From positions 5,402,885 to 5,466,884 of the forward strand of contig NC_133102.1 of assembly GCF_022965805.1 (NCBI RefSeq): DNA of 64,000 nt, written 5' to 3'. Below, piece by piece: positions 10,454 to 19,205 of this stretch. Both the position numbers and the translations under genes were made by a program. Each line of letters begins with the position of its first letter. Within the stretch, counting starts at the first letter, position 1. This DNA is from Primulina eburnea (Eukaryota; Streptophyta; Magnoliopsida; Lamiales; Gesneriaceae). The notes under the pieces are model-generated. The model had not been told where the DNA came from, ran no database searches, and saw only the letters and a list, made by a program, of their open reading frames with translations.

Positions 10454-12474
10454 CCACAAGTCCCTTCTCCATATACATTCCAGTAGGAATGTTGTATGAA
10501 CAATATAAAGCAGAATACTTTGCTGCATATATTGATTCAGGTGCTGGAATATGTACAGCAAAACGAGGAATTTTTCCAAATAATTTGGAAGAAGAGTTAC
10601 CCAAGATTGCTGGAAGAGATTTTTCCAGAAGAATCTTAATCTTATGTAAAGGGATTAAGATGACTGAAATCATGATTGGCGGTGCTGGACAAACACCTTG
10701 GTACAAGGTAAAGACACCACCAATTTATTTTCATGATACAGGAGCTGACATATTGTTAGGAAATAATTTCCTACAAATGTTCAAGTCCTATACACAAGAA
10801 AATGAGACTAGAAGATTAGTGTTCACAACACCATGTGCTCACAAAATCATAGTCCAGAGACTACGAGAGGCATTTTACAGAAAATTGCCAATCCAGTTTC
10901 GCAGCAAGCGTGGTGATTCAGGACAACTTCTGAACCCAAAAATGAAGGATTCAAGACGGTTTGGGGAAACAATGCTCCAGTTGAGAGCAGATAAAAAACT
11001 CCAACCAAAAGATATAGAATGCCTTAAGATAACTCTACAAACAAATGAAGTAGAGTTCGAGTCTAAGGTATCATTGGAAGATGTCAAGAAAAGGATCAAA
11101 GAAAACTACAATGAAGATCCCTTGGCATGGTGGGACAGAAACCAACTCAGAGCTTGCCTTAAGATCAAGGAAGGCAAAGAGTATGAATTTGTCCGTTGTA
11201 AACCCATCCCAATGAACATCATTGATCAAAGGGATATGCAGATTATAATCAAGGAACATTTGGATCTTGGTTTGATCAAAGCAGGTATATCACCATATAG
11301 CAGTCCAGGTTTTCTGGTAAGAAACCATGGTGAGATAAAACGAGGTAAACCCAGATTAGTTATTAATTATCAAGAAATTAATAAGATTCTGGAGTTTGAT
11401 GGGTATTTTATACCTAGTAGAGAACACTTGATTAGTTGCATTCGCAACGCCAAGATATTCTCTAAATTTGATTGCAAGTCTGGATTCTATCAGATTCGGA
11501 TGCAGGAAGAAAGCAAGAAATTCACAGCTTTCTCCACACCTCAAGGACATTATATTTGGGAAGTATTACCAATGGGATTGGCTAACTCACCCCAGATATT
11601 TCAAAGGAAGATGGATAATCTTTTCAAAGATTATTTCAAGTTTATGTTTGTTTACATCGACGATGTTTTAATAACATCCAAAGATATGAATGAACATGTT
11701 AAACATTTGGAGATTTTCTCTAATGTTTGCAAGAAAGAAGGACTGGTTTTATCTGAAAAGAAAGCAGTCATTGCTACAAGAAAGATTGAATTCCTCGGAA
11801 TTGAAATCGATGAGTCAGGAATAATTCTGCAAAAACACATAGTAGAGAAGGTGCAGAATTTTCCAGAAAATCTCAAAGACAAAAAGCAACTTCAAAGTTT
11901 TCTAGGGGTTGTTAATTTTGCTGGGATGTTTATTAAAAACCTAGCAAAACACAGGAAGGTGTTCAGTCCATTATTAAAAAAGGATGCTAGATTTATATGG
12001 ACAGACGAACACACAAAAGGACTTATCTATTTAAAGAAGGTTTGCAAAAATCTTCCAAAAATGGCTATTCCTCAAGACGAGGATGATCTGGTATTATATA
12101 TCGATGCCAGCGATCATTGGTGGGCTGCAGTATTAACAAAGCTCACACCAGATGGAGAACAACCATGCAGATATTGTAGTGGGTTATTCTCAGATGCAGA
12201 AGCCATAAGATGGCATATCAACGAAAAGGAATTTTATGCAGTAAAGAGGGCTTTTGAAAAATGGCCGTTATTTTTACTTGCAAAGAAATTCACTTTGAAA
12301 GTTGATAACACTCAAGTTAAAGCCTTTTTAAGGAATAGAATTGAGTCTAAACCTGAGAAGGCTAGATTATTACGATGGCAAGCTCTATGTCAAAATTATA
12401 TTTTTGATATTATGATAATAAAATCTCATGAAAATATTCTTGCAGATTTTTTAACAAGAGATGGACAGCATTGA
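10450..12474 (+). CDS. Pararetroviral protease-reverse transcriptase-RNase H (EPRV ORF4)
   Basis: 674 aa from the ATG at 10450; an in-frame GTG at 10438 is not a credible start. The aspartic protease has its Asp-Ser-Gly-Ala site near residue 30 (YIDSGAGIC) and an ILLG element near 104. RT runs from about residue 245 to 460, with the fold motifs KPRLVINYQEIN, FSKFDCKSGFYQI, a PMGLANSP turn and the catalytic YIDDVL near 400. RNase H follows, beginning around LYIDASDHWWAA near 550. There is no integrase, as expected for Caulimoviridae. No stop or frameshift is present. The 3' end overlaps the next ORF start (12461) by 14 bases. Confidence 0.92.
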   Translation: MTTSPFSIYIPVGMLYEQYKAEYFAAYIDSGAGICTAKRGIFPNNLEEELPKIAGRDFSRRILILCKGIKMTEIMIGGAGQTPWYKVKTPPIYFHDTGADILLGNNFLQMFKSYTQENETRRLVFTTPCAHKIIVQRLREAFYRKLPIQFRSKRGDSGQLLNPKMKDSRRFGETMLQLRADKKLQPKDIECLKITLQTNEVEFESKVSLEDVKKRIKENYNEDPLAWWDRNQLRACLKIKEGKEYEFVRCKPIPMNIIDQRDMQIIIKEHLDLGLIKAGISPYSSPGFLVRNHGEIKRGKPRLVINYQEINKILEFDGYFIPSREHLISCIRNAKIFSKFDCKSGFYQIRMQEESKKFTAFSTPQGHYIWEVLPMGLANSPQIFQRKMDNLFKDYFKFMFVYIDDVLITSKDMNEHVKHLEIFSNVCKKEGLVLSEKKAVIATRKIEFLGIEIDESGIILQKHIVEKVQNFPENLKDKKQLQSFLGVVNFAGMFIKNLAKHRKVFSPLLKKDARFIWTDEHTKGLIYLKKVCKNLPKMAIPQDEDDLVLYIDASDHWWAAVLTKLTPDGEQPCRYCSGLFSDAEAIRWHINEKEFYAVKRAFEKWPLFLLAKKFTLKVDNTQVKAFLRNRIESKPEKARLLRWQALCQNYIFDIMIIKSHENILADFLTRDGQH

Positions 12475-12526
12475 CATTGATGCTATTATCAAGATGCAGA
12501 GGCATTTGAGGGAACACCTTGAAATG
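12461..12526 (+). pseudogene. EPRV ORF5, first 22 codons, before the gypsy insertion
   Basis: The ATG at 12461 lies inside the end of the polymerase ORF in another frame. The reading is open to 12526, the last base of the target site AAATG, where the gypsy LTR begins. The phase matches the large ORF resuming at 16977, so this is the interrupted start of that gene. Confidence 0.75.
12522..12526. repeat. Target-site duplication AAATG, left copy (gypsy insertion)
   Basis: AAATG precedes the LTR start TGTAGTGACCCG and recurs at 16977-16981 after the other LTR end. Confidence 0.95.
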
Positions 12527-14042
12527 TGTAGTGACCCGTTCCAGAATCACCTACTAGTTGAGAACTAAGCATGCAATTAACTTAATTAATAAAAATCAGA
12601 GATAACAGCGGAAATATGGTTAACAACAATAGTTTATACAACCCAATCGAAATCCAAAATACTCAACTAACTGAAAGTATCTGCTACAATCATATCCAAT
12701 CAAATGGAAAACACTGAAAACTAAACCAACCAGCTACTCAATGTCCTCCTCCTGCTCCTCCTGAGCCATCCAACCTGAGGCCTGCCCCGAGGGAATGGGG
12801 TGTCCAAGATAAACAAAAACCGAGGACGTGAGCGATAAGAACGCCCAGTACAAAAGCATGAGTAGACAAACTTATATGAAATGCACATGCTATGATATGA
12901 TACCAGGGTAGTCAAGAAACAGGAGTAACAAAGGATCTCAAAATGCTCAGTTTAGAGGCGCCAAGTGGATAGTGCCGCGCGGTCCTACCTCTGGGTCACT
13001 GCATCCACTGCAAGAACAGACGTGGACCTAAAATGTCCTGGATCACCGAAGCCCTCCCGACCCGTCGGCCACTGTGTACTCTCGGTGTCCATGCGTCCAC
13101 AAGACAAGACAGGGCTGAGCGGCCCCACAAGATATAGCTTATCTCGAAAGAGATACAGCTCAACAGTAAAGGCTATCTCGAAGGAGATACGGCTCAACAT
13201 GAAATGCAACGTGCAGTAATAAACGTGACATAATAGCATGCATCATATGACATATATCAATGCACCACATAATCATGCAACACATATAAGAATGTATACT
13301 CGACCAGGATATCTCGGATAGTACTTTCGTACCTCTATCACAGCAAGCCTAGCCTTACGCAACACCGCTAATCAGGTCTAGAACAAGCCTACGCATCAAA
13401 AGCACCCAATGAACAATACTACCATGCTCAACTAGCAAAACCAGTACTCCCTAGTACTACCAAAGGTTTAGGGTTTACCTTCGTCCGTCGACAGCCCTTT
13501 GATGTCGATTGCCTCGTAACTCAGGCGTCGCTACACTACCAATCCTGGCAGCTCTTGGCTATCGCTCGACCGACAACTAACCCTAGAAACCTTCCAAATC
13601 TCTCAAATATGAGACACAACTCAAGGATTGTTAATACAAAATGAGGAAATCCGAGCACTATTTATAGGCTATGTTCGGATCCACCGAACCCACTTCGGAA
13701 CGTCCGAACTCCTACGTGTCCATCAGCTCTTGACACCTCACGATCGGATCCACCGAACCTACACTTCGGAACGTCCGAACTCCCACGTGTCCATCGGCTC
13801 TTGACACCTCACGATCGGATCCACCGAACCTACACTTCGGAACGTCCGAACTCCCACGTGTCCATCAGCTCTTGACACCTCATGATCGGATCCACCGAAC
13901 TCACTTCGGATCGTCCGAACTCTTCGGTGCTACCGAACCATCTTCGGTCCGTCCGATCATGACCACGGTCAAAATTACACATTAAACCTTCTTAATCACC
14001 ATTAATCCGTTAATTACCCAATTTGGAATTCGGGCTACTACA
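12527..14042 (-). repeat. Gypsy LTR, left copy (3' LTR of the element)
   Basis: Begins TGTAGTGACC on the + strand, ends GGGCTACTACA, and matches 15461-16976. It contains the palindrome/ABRE tandem array (about 13673-13960) and the minus-strand TATA box at 13658-13666. Confidence 0.95.
13658..13961 (-). promoter_or_regulatory. Gypsy U3 palindrome array and TATA box (left LTR)
   Basis: Ten palindromes such as TTCGGAACGTCCGAA and TCGGATCCACCGA are organised in a tandem repeat of about 71 bp (units start near 13673, 13742, 13813 and 13884). Each unit carries two palindromes and most carry an ACGTGTC core (G-box/ABRE-like). Reading the minus strand, the array is followed by TATAAATAG at 13666-13658. 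The right LTR has the same at 16592-16895. Confidence 0.7.
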
Positions 14043-14339
14043 TTCTCCCCCCCTTAAAAAGATTTCGTCCTCGAAATCAGGCTTAGAGGATGAACAAAAC
14101 GAAATAACAACATCGTTACCCTCAAAATCTAAGGGACAACCCATCACTAGACGCTTCGCTAACACCGAATGACCCATCGGAGTAGAAACATAAAGAATGA
14201 CGTCTAGAGAAACATACGGTAACTTATGACGCTTAACAAATCGTGCAGAAAAGAATGAATGCGATGCTCCGGTATCAATAAGAACAAAAGCAGGAATACC
14301 GCAATAACGAAAAGTACCTGCTATGACTCTCTCAGTCAT
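14010..14339 (-). pseudogene. Gypsy protease fragment
   Basis: Reads from ATG at 14339 towards the left LTR. It contains a retropepsin active site LIDTGASHSFFS near residue 25 and conserved strands after it (VKRHKLPY). The protein stops at 14010, inside the LTR, so the last 11 residues are LTR-encoded and the rest of pol is missing. It overlaps the gag stop as ATGACTGA (14339-14332) in a different frame. In intact relatives protease normally continues from gag, so a small indel or a programmed shift may explain the overlap. Confidence 0.8.
14043..14062 (-). other. Gypsy polypurine tract
   Basis: On the minus strand this reads TTTTTAAGGGGGGGAGAA immediately before the 3' LTR, the normal place for plus-strand priming. 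Its direct proximity to protease marks the pol deletion. Confidence 0.85.
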
Positions 14340-15360
14340 CTGCAGCCTGATCCTGGTTCAGCGCAAATACCTGACCTTGGGCACGAGGTCGAAGATTCGA
14401 ACTACCCACTGCCTGACCCTGCCTCCTCTGCTGAACAGTCGTCTGAGATCCGGAACCAGATCCTGCTCCACCTCGCAACTGAGGACAATACTTCTTAATA
14501 TGCCCCATCTCTCCGCACTGAAAACAAGCTCCTGCGGCTGCTCGGCATTGCTCCGATGGATGGTTCTTCCCACAATGCGCACAAGATTCCTTATTCTTAT
14601 CAAAGCGGAAAACACCGCTAGACCGTGATCCAGATCCAGAAGAAGAAGAACCAGATTTCTTGAAAGACTGAGATCGAGGGCTCAAAGTACTCGGAGGTCG
14701 AGAAGAAAGAATAGCCCTACCACGCTGGAGACTGATCTCTGCCTGGCGACACCGGTTCACTAACCCATCGTAAGAAGTAGGATTATCACAGACAGTGACT
14801 CGGTCAAAGATCTCCTGGTTAAGACCCTGGAGGAAATGGTCATACTTGGCCTCAGAACTGCCACTGATATGAGGCGCAAAGGGTAACAACTCGAAGAATT
14901 TCTGCTGATACTCATCAACAGACATACTACCCTGCTTAAGGTTCAGGAGCTCAATCGTCTTTGCCTGGCGAAGGGCTGGAGGAAAATACAGCTGCATGAA
15001 AGCTGCACGGAAATCGGCCCAAGTCACCCTACCCTGGGACTGGACTATCGGCGCAGAAGTCGATCGCCACCACTTGCGCGCACGGCCCTCGAGAAGAAAA
15101 CTAAGGGTCTCTATCTTCTGCTCCTCGGTGCACTGGAATGCACGGAAACAACTCTCCATGCGCTCTAACCAATCCTCAGCATCATCGGGAGTCTCCCCGC
15201 CAACTAAAGGCTTAGGCCCCATCTGAATGAAACGGTGCAAATCAAAACGCCTAGGACCATCCCGACGATGACGATGATCACGATGACGCCTACGATCGTC
15301 CTGGTCACCCCAACGACCTACACTTCCCTGACTACTCTCATCACCAAAGTGGTCAGCCAT
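14332..15360 (-). CDS. Gypsy gag protein
   Basis: 342 aa from ATG at 15360 (MADHFGDESS). A more upstream ATG at 15444 overlaps the primer-binding site and is less likely. The N-terminus is rich in Asp, Arg and His. The retrotransposon gag core follows (DDAEDWLERMESCFRAF, LEGRARKWW, YFPPALRQAK, a matrix/capsid-like helical region to about residue 210), then a Ser/Arg linker. A first Cys/His cluster (CAHCGKNHPSEQC) precedes a canonical CCHC knuckle CFQCGEMGHIKKYC. The frame is intact, so this protein could still be made and package RNA. It overlaps the protease ORF by 8 bases. Confidence 0.88.
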   Translation of the reverse strand: MADHFGDESSQGSVGRWGDQDDRRRHRDHRHRRDGPRRFDLHRFIQMGPKPLVGGETPDDAEDWLERMESCFRAFQCTEEQKIETLSFLLEGRARKWWRSTSAPIVQSQGRVTWADFRAAFMQLYFPPALRQAKTIELLNLKQGSMSVDEYQQKFFELLPFAPHISGSSEAKYDHFLQGLNQEIFDRVTVCDNPTSYDGLVNRCRQAEISLQRGRAILSSRPPSTLSPRSQSFKKSGSSSSGSGSRSSGVFRFDKNKESCAHCGKNHPSEQCRAAAGACFQCGEMGHIKKYCPQLRGGAGSGSGSQTTVQQRRQGQAVGSSNLRPRAQGQVFALNQDQAADD

Positions 15361-15440
15361 CGCTACAAGATAGAATGGGGTAAAATGGTAAAATGGTCCA
15401 CGAAAATCCCAAAACAGAAATCTATATCCCAAATTCGTAA

Positions 15441-15456
15441 GCATGCTCTGATACCA
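15441..15456 (-). other. Gypsy primer-binding site (initiator tRNA-Met)
   Basis: On the minus strand it reads TGGTATCAGAGCATGC, four bases inside the 5' LTR end. Confidence 0.93.
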
Positions 15457-15460
15457 TAAA

Positions 15461-16976
15461 TGTAGTGACCCGTTCCAGAATCACCTACTAGTTGAGAACT
15501 AAGCATGCAATTAACTTAATTAATAAAAATCAGAGATAACAGCGGAAATATGGTTAACAACAATAGTTTATACAACCCAATCGAAATCCAAAATACTCAA
15601 CTAACTGAAAGTATCTGCTACAATCATATCCAATCAAATGGAAAACACTGAAAACTAAACCAACCAGCTACTCAATGTCCTCCTCCTGCTCCTCCTGAGC
15701 CATCCAACCTGAGGCCTGCCCCGAGGGAATGGGGTGTCCAAGATAAACAAAAACCGAGGACGTGAGCGATAAGAACGCCCAGTACAAAAGCATGAGTATA
15801 CAAACCTATATGAAATGCACATGCTATGATATGATACCAGGGTAGTCAAGAAACAGGAGTAACAAAGGATCTCAAAATGCTCAGTCTAGAGGCGCCAAGT
15901 GGATAGTGCCGCGCGGTCCTACCTCTGGGTCACTGCATCCACTGCAAGAACAGACGTGGACCTAAAATGTCCTGGATCACCGAAGCCCTCCCGACCCGTC
16001 GGCCACTGTGTACTCTCGGTGTCCATGCGTCCACAAGACAAGACAGGGCTGAGCGGCCCCACAAGATATAGCTTATCTCGAAAGAGATACAGCTCAACAG
16101 TAAAGGCTATCTCGAAGGAGATACGGCTCAACATGAAATGCAACGTGCAGTAATAAACGTGACATAATAGCATGCATCATATGACATATATCAATGCACC
16201 ACATAATCATGCAACACATATAAGAATGTATACTCGACCAGGATATCTCGGATAGTACTTTCGTACCTCTATCACAGCAAGCCTAGCCTTACGCAACACC
16301 GCTAATCAGGTCTAGAACAAGCCTACGCATCAAAAGCACCCAATGAACAATACTACCATGCTCAACTAGCAAAACCAGTACTCCCTAGTACTACCAAAGG
16401 TTTAGGGTTTACCTTCGTCCGTCGACAGCCCTTTGATGTCGATTGCCTCGTAACTCAGGCGTCGCTACACTACCAATCCTGGCAGCTCTTGGCTATCGCT
16501 CGACCGACAAATAACCCTAGAAACCTTCCAAATCTCTCAAATATGAGACACAACTCAAGGATTGTTAATACAAAATGAGGAAATCCGAGCACTATTTATA
16601 GGCTATGTTCGGATCCACCGAACCCACTTCGGAACGTCCGAACTCCTACGTGTCCATCAGCTCTTGACACCTCACGATCGGATCCACCAAACCTACACTT
16701 CGGAACGTCCGAACTCCCACGTGTCCATCGGCTCTTGACACCTCACGATCGGATCCACCGAACCTACACTTCGGAACGTCCGAACTCCCACGTGTCCATC
16801 AGCTCTTGACACCTCATGATCGGATCCACCGAACTCACTTCGGATCGTCCGAACTCTTCGGTGCTACCGAACCATCTTCGGTCCGTCCGATCATGACCAC
16901 GGTCAAAATTACACATTAAACCTTCTTAATCACCATTAATCCGTTAATTACCCAATTTGGAATTCGGGCTACTACA
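15461..16976 (-). repeat. Gypsy LTR, right copy (5' LTR of the element)
   Basis: 1516 bp, TG...CA on the + strand, adjacent to the PBS. It carries the active-side U3 array (about 16605-16895) and TATA box (16592-16600, minus). The U5/R part is unusually long (over 1 kb between TATA and PBS). Confidence 0.95.
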
Positions 16977-16981
16977 AAATG
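16977..16981. repeat. Target-site duplication AAATG, right copy (gypsy insertion)
   Basis: Matches 12522-12526 exactly. Confidence 0.95.
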
Positions 16982-18262
16982 CTTCAAACCGAGTTCAACA
17001 AGTTAGCTGTTAACGCAGAAGTTGCGGGAAGGCTACAACAAGCTGATAAGATAATTGTCTCTGATCGAATTACAGGATGTTTACAGGCATATACTCAGTT
17101 ATGGTCTGTAACGCAAAGGCCTATCCTCCAGGGCATTGAGAGACCACTGGTTTCTCAAATGGAGAGTTTTCGAGTACAGGACTCTATACCTGTAGCGGGG
17201 GATTCAAATACCCCTTGCACAAGTGTTAAGTCGGGATCATCACGAGATGAGTCGGCTGAAACAAAAATTGAGACTCCTGATCCTTATCTTGAGTCCTCAA
17301 GTCAACCCTCCACCTCGGGGATTGAAGAGGGAGAGATCAACCTTAGGCCTCGTATTGACAAAGGCAAAGCTAAGGTTGGTACTAATGAAGGTGTAATTTC
17401 TCCATTTCAGGTTTATCAGCAGAATTGGGAGAAATTAAAAACACGAATTGGCATTAACCCAGCTACAAACAGGGTTGATGTTTCAGGAAAATATCCAAGG
17501 GTATGGATGAAACAAAATTCATATCCAAAGGAAGTTAAAGCATGGTATGAATTTGGGGCTCTTGCCTCAGTTTATACTGCATCACCCAGCTTTCCAGAAA
17601 TTTCAGGTCTACCAAAATGGATCCAGGAAGCTGTTCACGAGACTTGGGCAAACAATGATTATTTGTCCAGAGGAGATGTTTTGGAGCTATACTTCTTTAG
17701 TGCAGCACCAGAACCAGCAGGGAAAGGTTCTCACGAAGCCTTTCATTTCATCAAGCTAAGGAGGCCGGATACAAATGTCCAAAAATTTATCAAGGATCCT
17801 CCGACAGAAGAAACACCCCTGGTTGCTTCAATCACTGAAGAGGACATTTCTATCAGAAGAGCTTGGGGTTTATGGGTCTGTCTTACTGAGATGGACAAAG
17901 TCAAGTTTCCGTTCAAATTCTACAATCATTCAGTGAACGGATCATTCCTTTTGAATACCATGACAGGAAAAACAACAAGTTTCGCAGAAGATTTATTTGA
18001 AAAGAAAAGAAATCTCTTGTGGAACAGCAAGTTACCGGCAAGCAAAGAGACTCGCCGAAAGTTCTGTAATATGGCACACATAGGAAGATGGTCGGAGAAC
18101 ATCTGCTCTGAATGCCAAATACAGAAAGAACCAGAGTTCGGTAAAGGTTTCAAACCGAGATCTGATCGGAAACATTTTACCGAAGCAAGGACAAGTGGGG
18201 AAGGACCACATGTACATTTTCCTCGAGGATACAAAAAACCGAAGATTCCTCGACAAAATTAA
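16977..18262 (+). pseudogene. EPRV ORF5, main part: protein in the transactivator/inclusion-body position
   Basis: 427 codons from the ATG at 16979, which is created by the target duplication; with the segment at 12461-12526 the gene would be about 448 codons. Residues about 80-140 are Ser/Glu/Pro-rich and disordered. From about 145 a globular region contains FQVYQQNWEKLKTRIG, PRVWMKQNSYPKEVKAWYEFG and AWGLWVCLTEMDKVKFPFKFYNHS. The end is basic with a Cys pair (NICSECQ). Position after polymerase and before the pregenomic promoter matches the translational transactivator (ORF VI type) of caulimovirids, but I do not see the classic mini-TAV motif clearly, so the function is inferred from order. 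Apart from the gypsy insertion it is intact. Confidence 0.65.
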
Positions 18263-18297
18263 AAGAGACATGTGACCCTCCATTACAAAAGCAGGAC

Positions 18298-18485
18298 CAC
18301 TACCATGTGAGTGGTAGAATCAAGACAACCACTAATTAGTGGTAAAAGACAAATGGACCACCAATAACAAATGGTGGATGACTCAGCAAGCATTGGATAC
18401 CAATCTAAAAGGAATCCAATGAATAAAAAATTAACTGGTCCCGAAAAATTCATCCATAAATAAGGACAGAATGAAAACCAGTTAA
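18298..18485 (+). promoter_or_regulatory. Cluster of five perfect hairpins in the viral spacer
   Basis: Successive perfect stems: CTACCA/TGGTAG (18300-18317); the 16-base palindrome ACCACTAATTAGTGGT (18328-18343); CCACCA/TGGTGG (18358-18377); CATTGGAT/ATCCAATG (18391-18421); TTAACTGGT/ACCAGTTAA (18431-18485). A TGACTCA (GCN4/AP-1-like) site lies at 18379-18385. The cluster fills the gap between ORF5 and the 66-aa ORF. Whether it acts as DNA (enhancer) or RNA structure is unknown. Confidence 0.7.
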
Positions 18486-18508
18486 CATACCAGAATCAAA
18501 ACTTAAGA

Positions 18509-18709
18509 ATGTATCGAGTATATTTGAAAGTTTTGAAAAGACGGTTAACATACAAGAGAAAAGAGGCAGAAGCTCTTAAATGGTTAGTAAATCATTTCAA
18601 AGAGTATAAAAAAGATGAAATTACTGCCGATATCCTGGAAACTCATCGTCAATGGTATCTAAAAGAGATAAAGGAGGATGAGAAGTTGATGTCCAGATTA
18701 ATAATCTAG
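18509..18709 (+). CDS. Uncharacterised 66-aa viral ORF
   Basis: 66 aa, very basic and helical (VLKRRLTYKRKEAEALKWLVNHFKEY), no membrane segment, no zinc site. It begins after the hairpin cluster and ends about 95 bases before the pregenomic TATA box. I do not recognise a family. Helix-forming composition and lack of stops favour a real small protein, but a 200-base ORF can persist by chance in a young insert. Confidence 0.4.
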   Translation: MYRVYLKVLKRRLTYKRKEAEALKWLVNHFKEYKKDEITADILETHRQWYLKEIKEDEKLMSRLII

Positions 18710-18754
18710 ACAGGGACCCTTCAACCACTACATGGTCCCCAAGCAAGCTGTAAA

Positions 18755-18990
18755 GGCTAATGAAGATTTGAAATCCGAGTTTCAAATCCGAAGAAGCCTT
18801 CTATAAATAAAGACGGAAGAAGGAAGTGAAGATCATCAAATATTTTCTCCATTTCTTTCATACAAGGTTGTAATATTTTCTTTTCAAATATATGAGTGTT
18901 AAGAGTTCAGCTACGATAAGTAGCTAAACAAGTTTCTCCTCCTCTACAGGAGGTTACTATGTAATAAATAAATGTTTGTGTTTGAATAAA
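18755..18990 (+). promoter_or_regulatory. EPRV pregenomic-RNA promoter and polyA signal
   Basis: TATAAATA at 18803-18810 is followed by a GGAAG-rich start region. Just upstream is the near-direct repeat TTTGAAATCCGA / TTTCAAATCCGA (18767-18792). AATAAA occurs at 18963-18968 and 18985-18990, about 130-155 bases after the expected start near 18835. TATA box, short interval and AATAAA are the layout that gives a terminally redundant caulimovirid RNA, and the AAGCCTTCTATAAATA context recalls the CaMV 35S core. Confidence 0.8.
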
Positions 18991-19205
18991 AGAGATCTTT
19001 GCTCTCAGCCCCTCTCATGTATTATTTTCAAAATTTGATCTTTTGCTGTACGCTCTAAGGTAGGAAACGAATTAGAGCTGTGCTAAGTACTGCTGAAGGA
19101 ATCTGCTTAGTAACCATCGGTTGCGATCGCGTGGTTGGACTGTGAGGAGCAGTTCGTAAAATACGGTGGATATAACCCGGTGGTATTTCGGTCAAAGAGG
19201 TAAAA
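18991..19205 (+). other. EPRV leader segment with stem-loops
   Basis: Continuation of the pregenomic leader. Stems nearby include AGCTAC/GTAGCT (18909-18925), CCTCC/GGAGG (18940-18955) and CTCTAA/TTAGAG (19053-19077). No tRNA-Met primer-binding site is visible before viral similarity fades, so the PBS must lie beyond the integration breakpoint or left of the window. The right border is approximate. Confidence 0.55.

Larger units (their letters stand above)
12527..16976 (-). mobile_element. Ty3/gypsy LTR retrotransposon derivative (gag plus partial protease), minus strand
   Basis: 4450 bp: two 1516-bp LTRs around a 1418-bp interior, with a 5-bp target duplication. The primer-binding site lies beside the right LTR and the polypurine tract beside the left one, so the element runs right to left. 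The interior keeps gag and the start of protease; RT, RNase H and integrase are absent. The LTRs differ at about five sites by eye (for instance near 12865-12875 and 16688), which suggests it is older than the copia insertion. Gag resembles chromovirus (Tekay-like) families; lineage is provisional. It can move only with proteins supplied in trans. Confidence 0.92.
1..19205 (+). mobile_element. Endogenous plant pararetrovirus (Caulimoviridae-like), nearly one genome length, split by two LTR retrotransposons
   Basis: Five successive + strand ORFs with caulimovirid hallmarks (zinc-knuckle coat protein, 30K-type movement protein, aspartic protease, YIDD reverse transcriptase, RNase H), followed by a promoter, polyA signal and leader. 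Removing the nested elements and their duplicated target bases leaves about 7.3 kb, close to a whole genome of this family (roughly 7-9 kb). The insert runs off the left edge. The right junction is approximate (19,200-19,250), judged from loss of leader-like sequence and the start of AT-rich DNA. Coat protein upstream of movement protein recalls Cavemovirus/Solendovirus order; genus assignment needs an RT tree. Confidence 0.9.

Noticed and set aside
12721..13239. ORFs in the gypsy LTR, repeated at 15655-16173
   Set aside because: Duplicated in both LTRs and not protein-like.
18991..19205. Viral primer-binding site in the leader
   Set aside because: No TGGTATCAGAGC-like site was found; the leader is cut by the junction.
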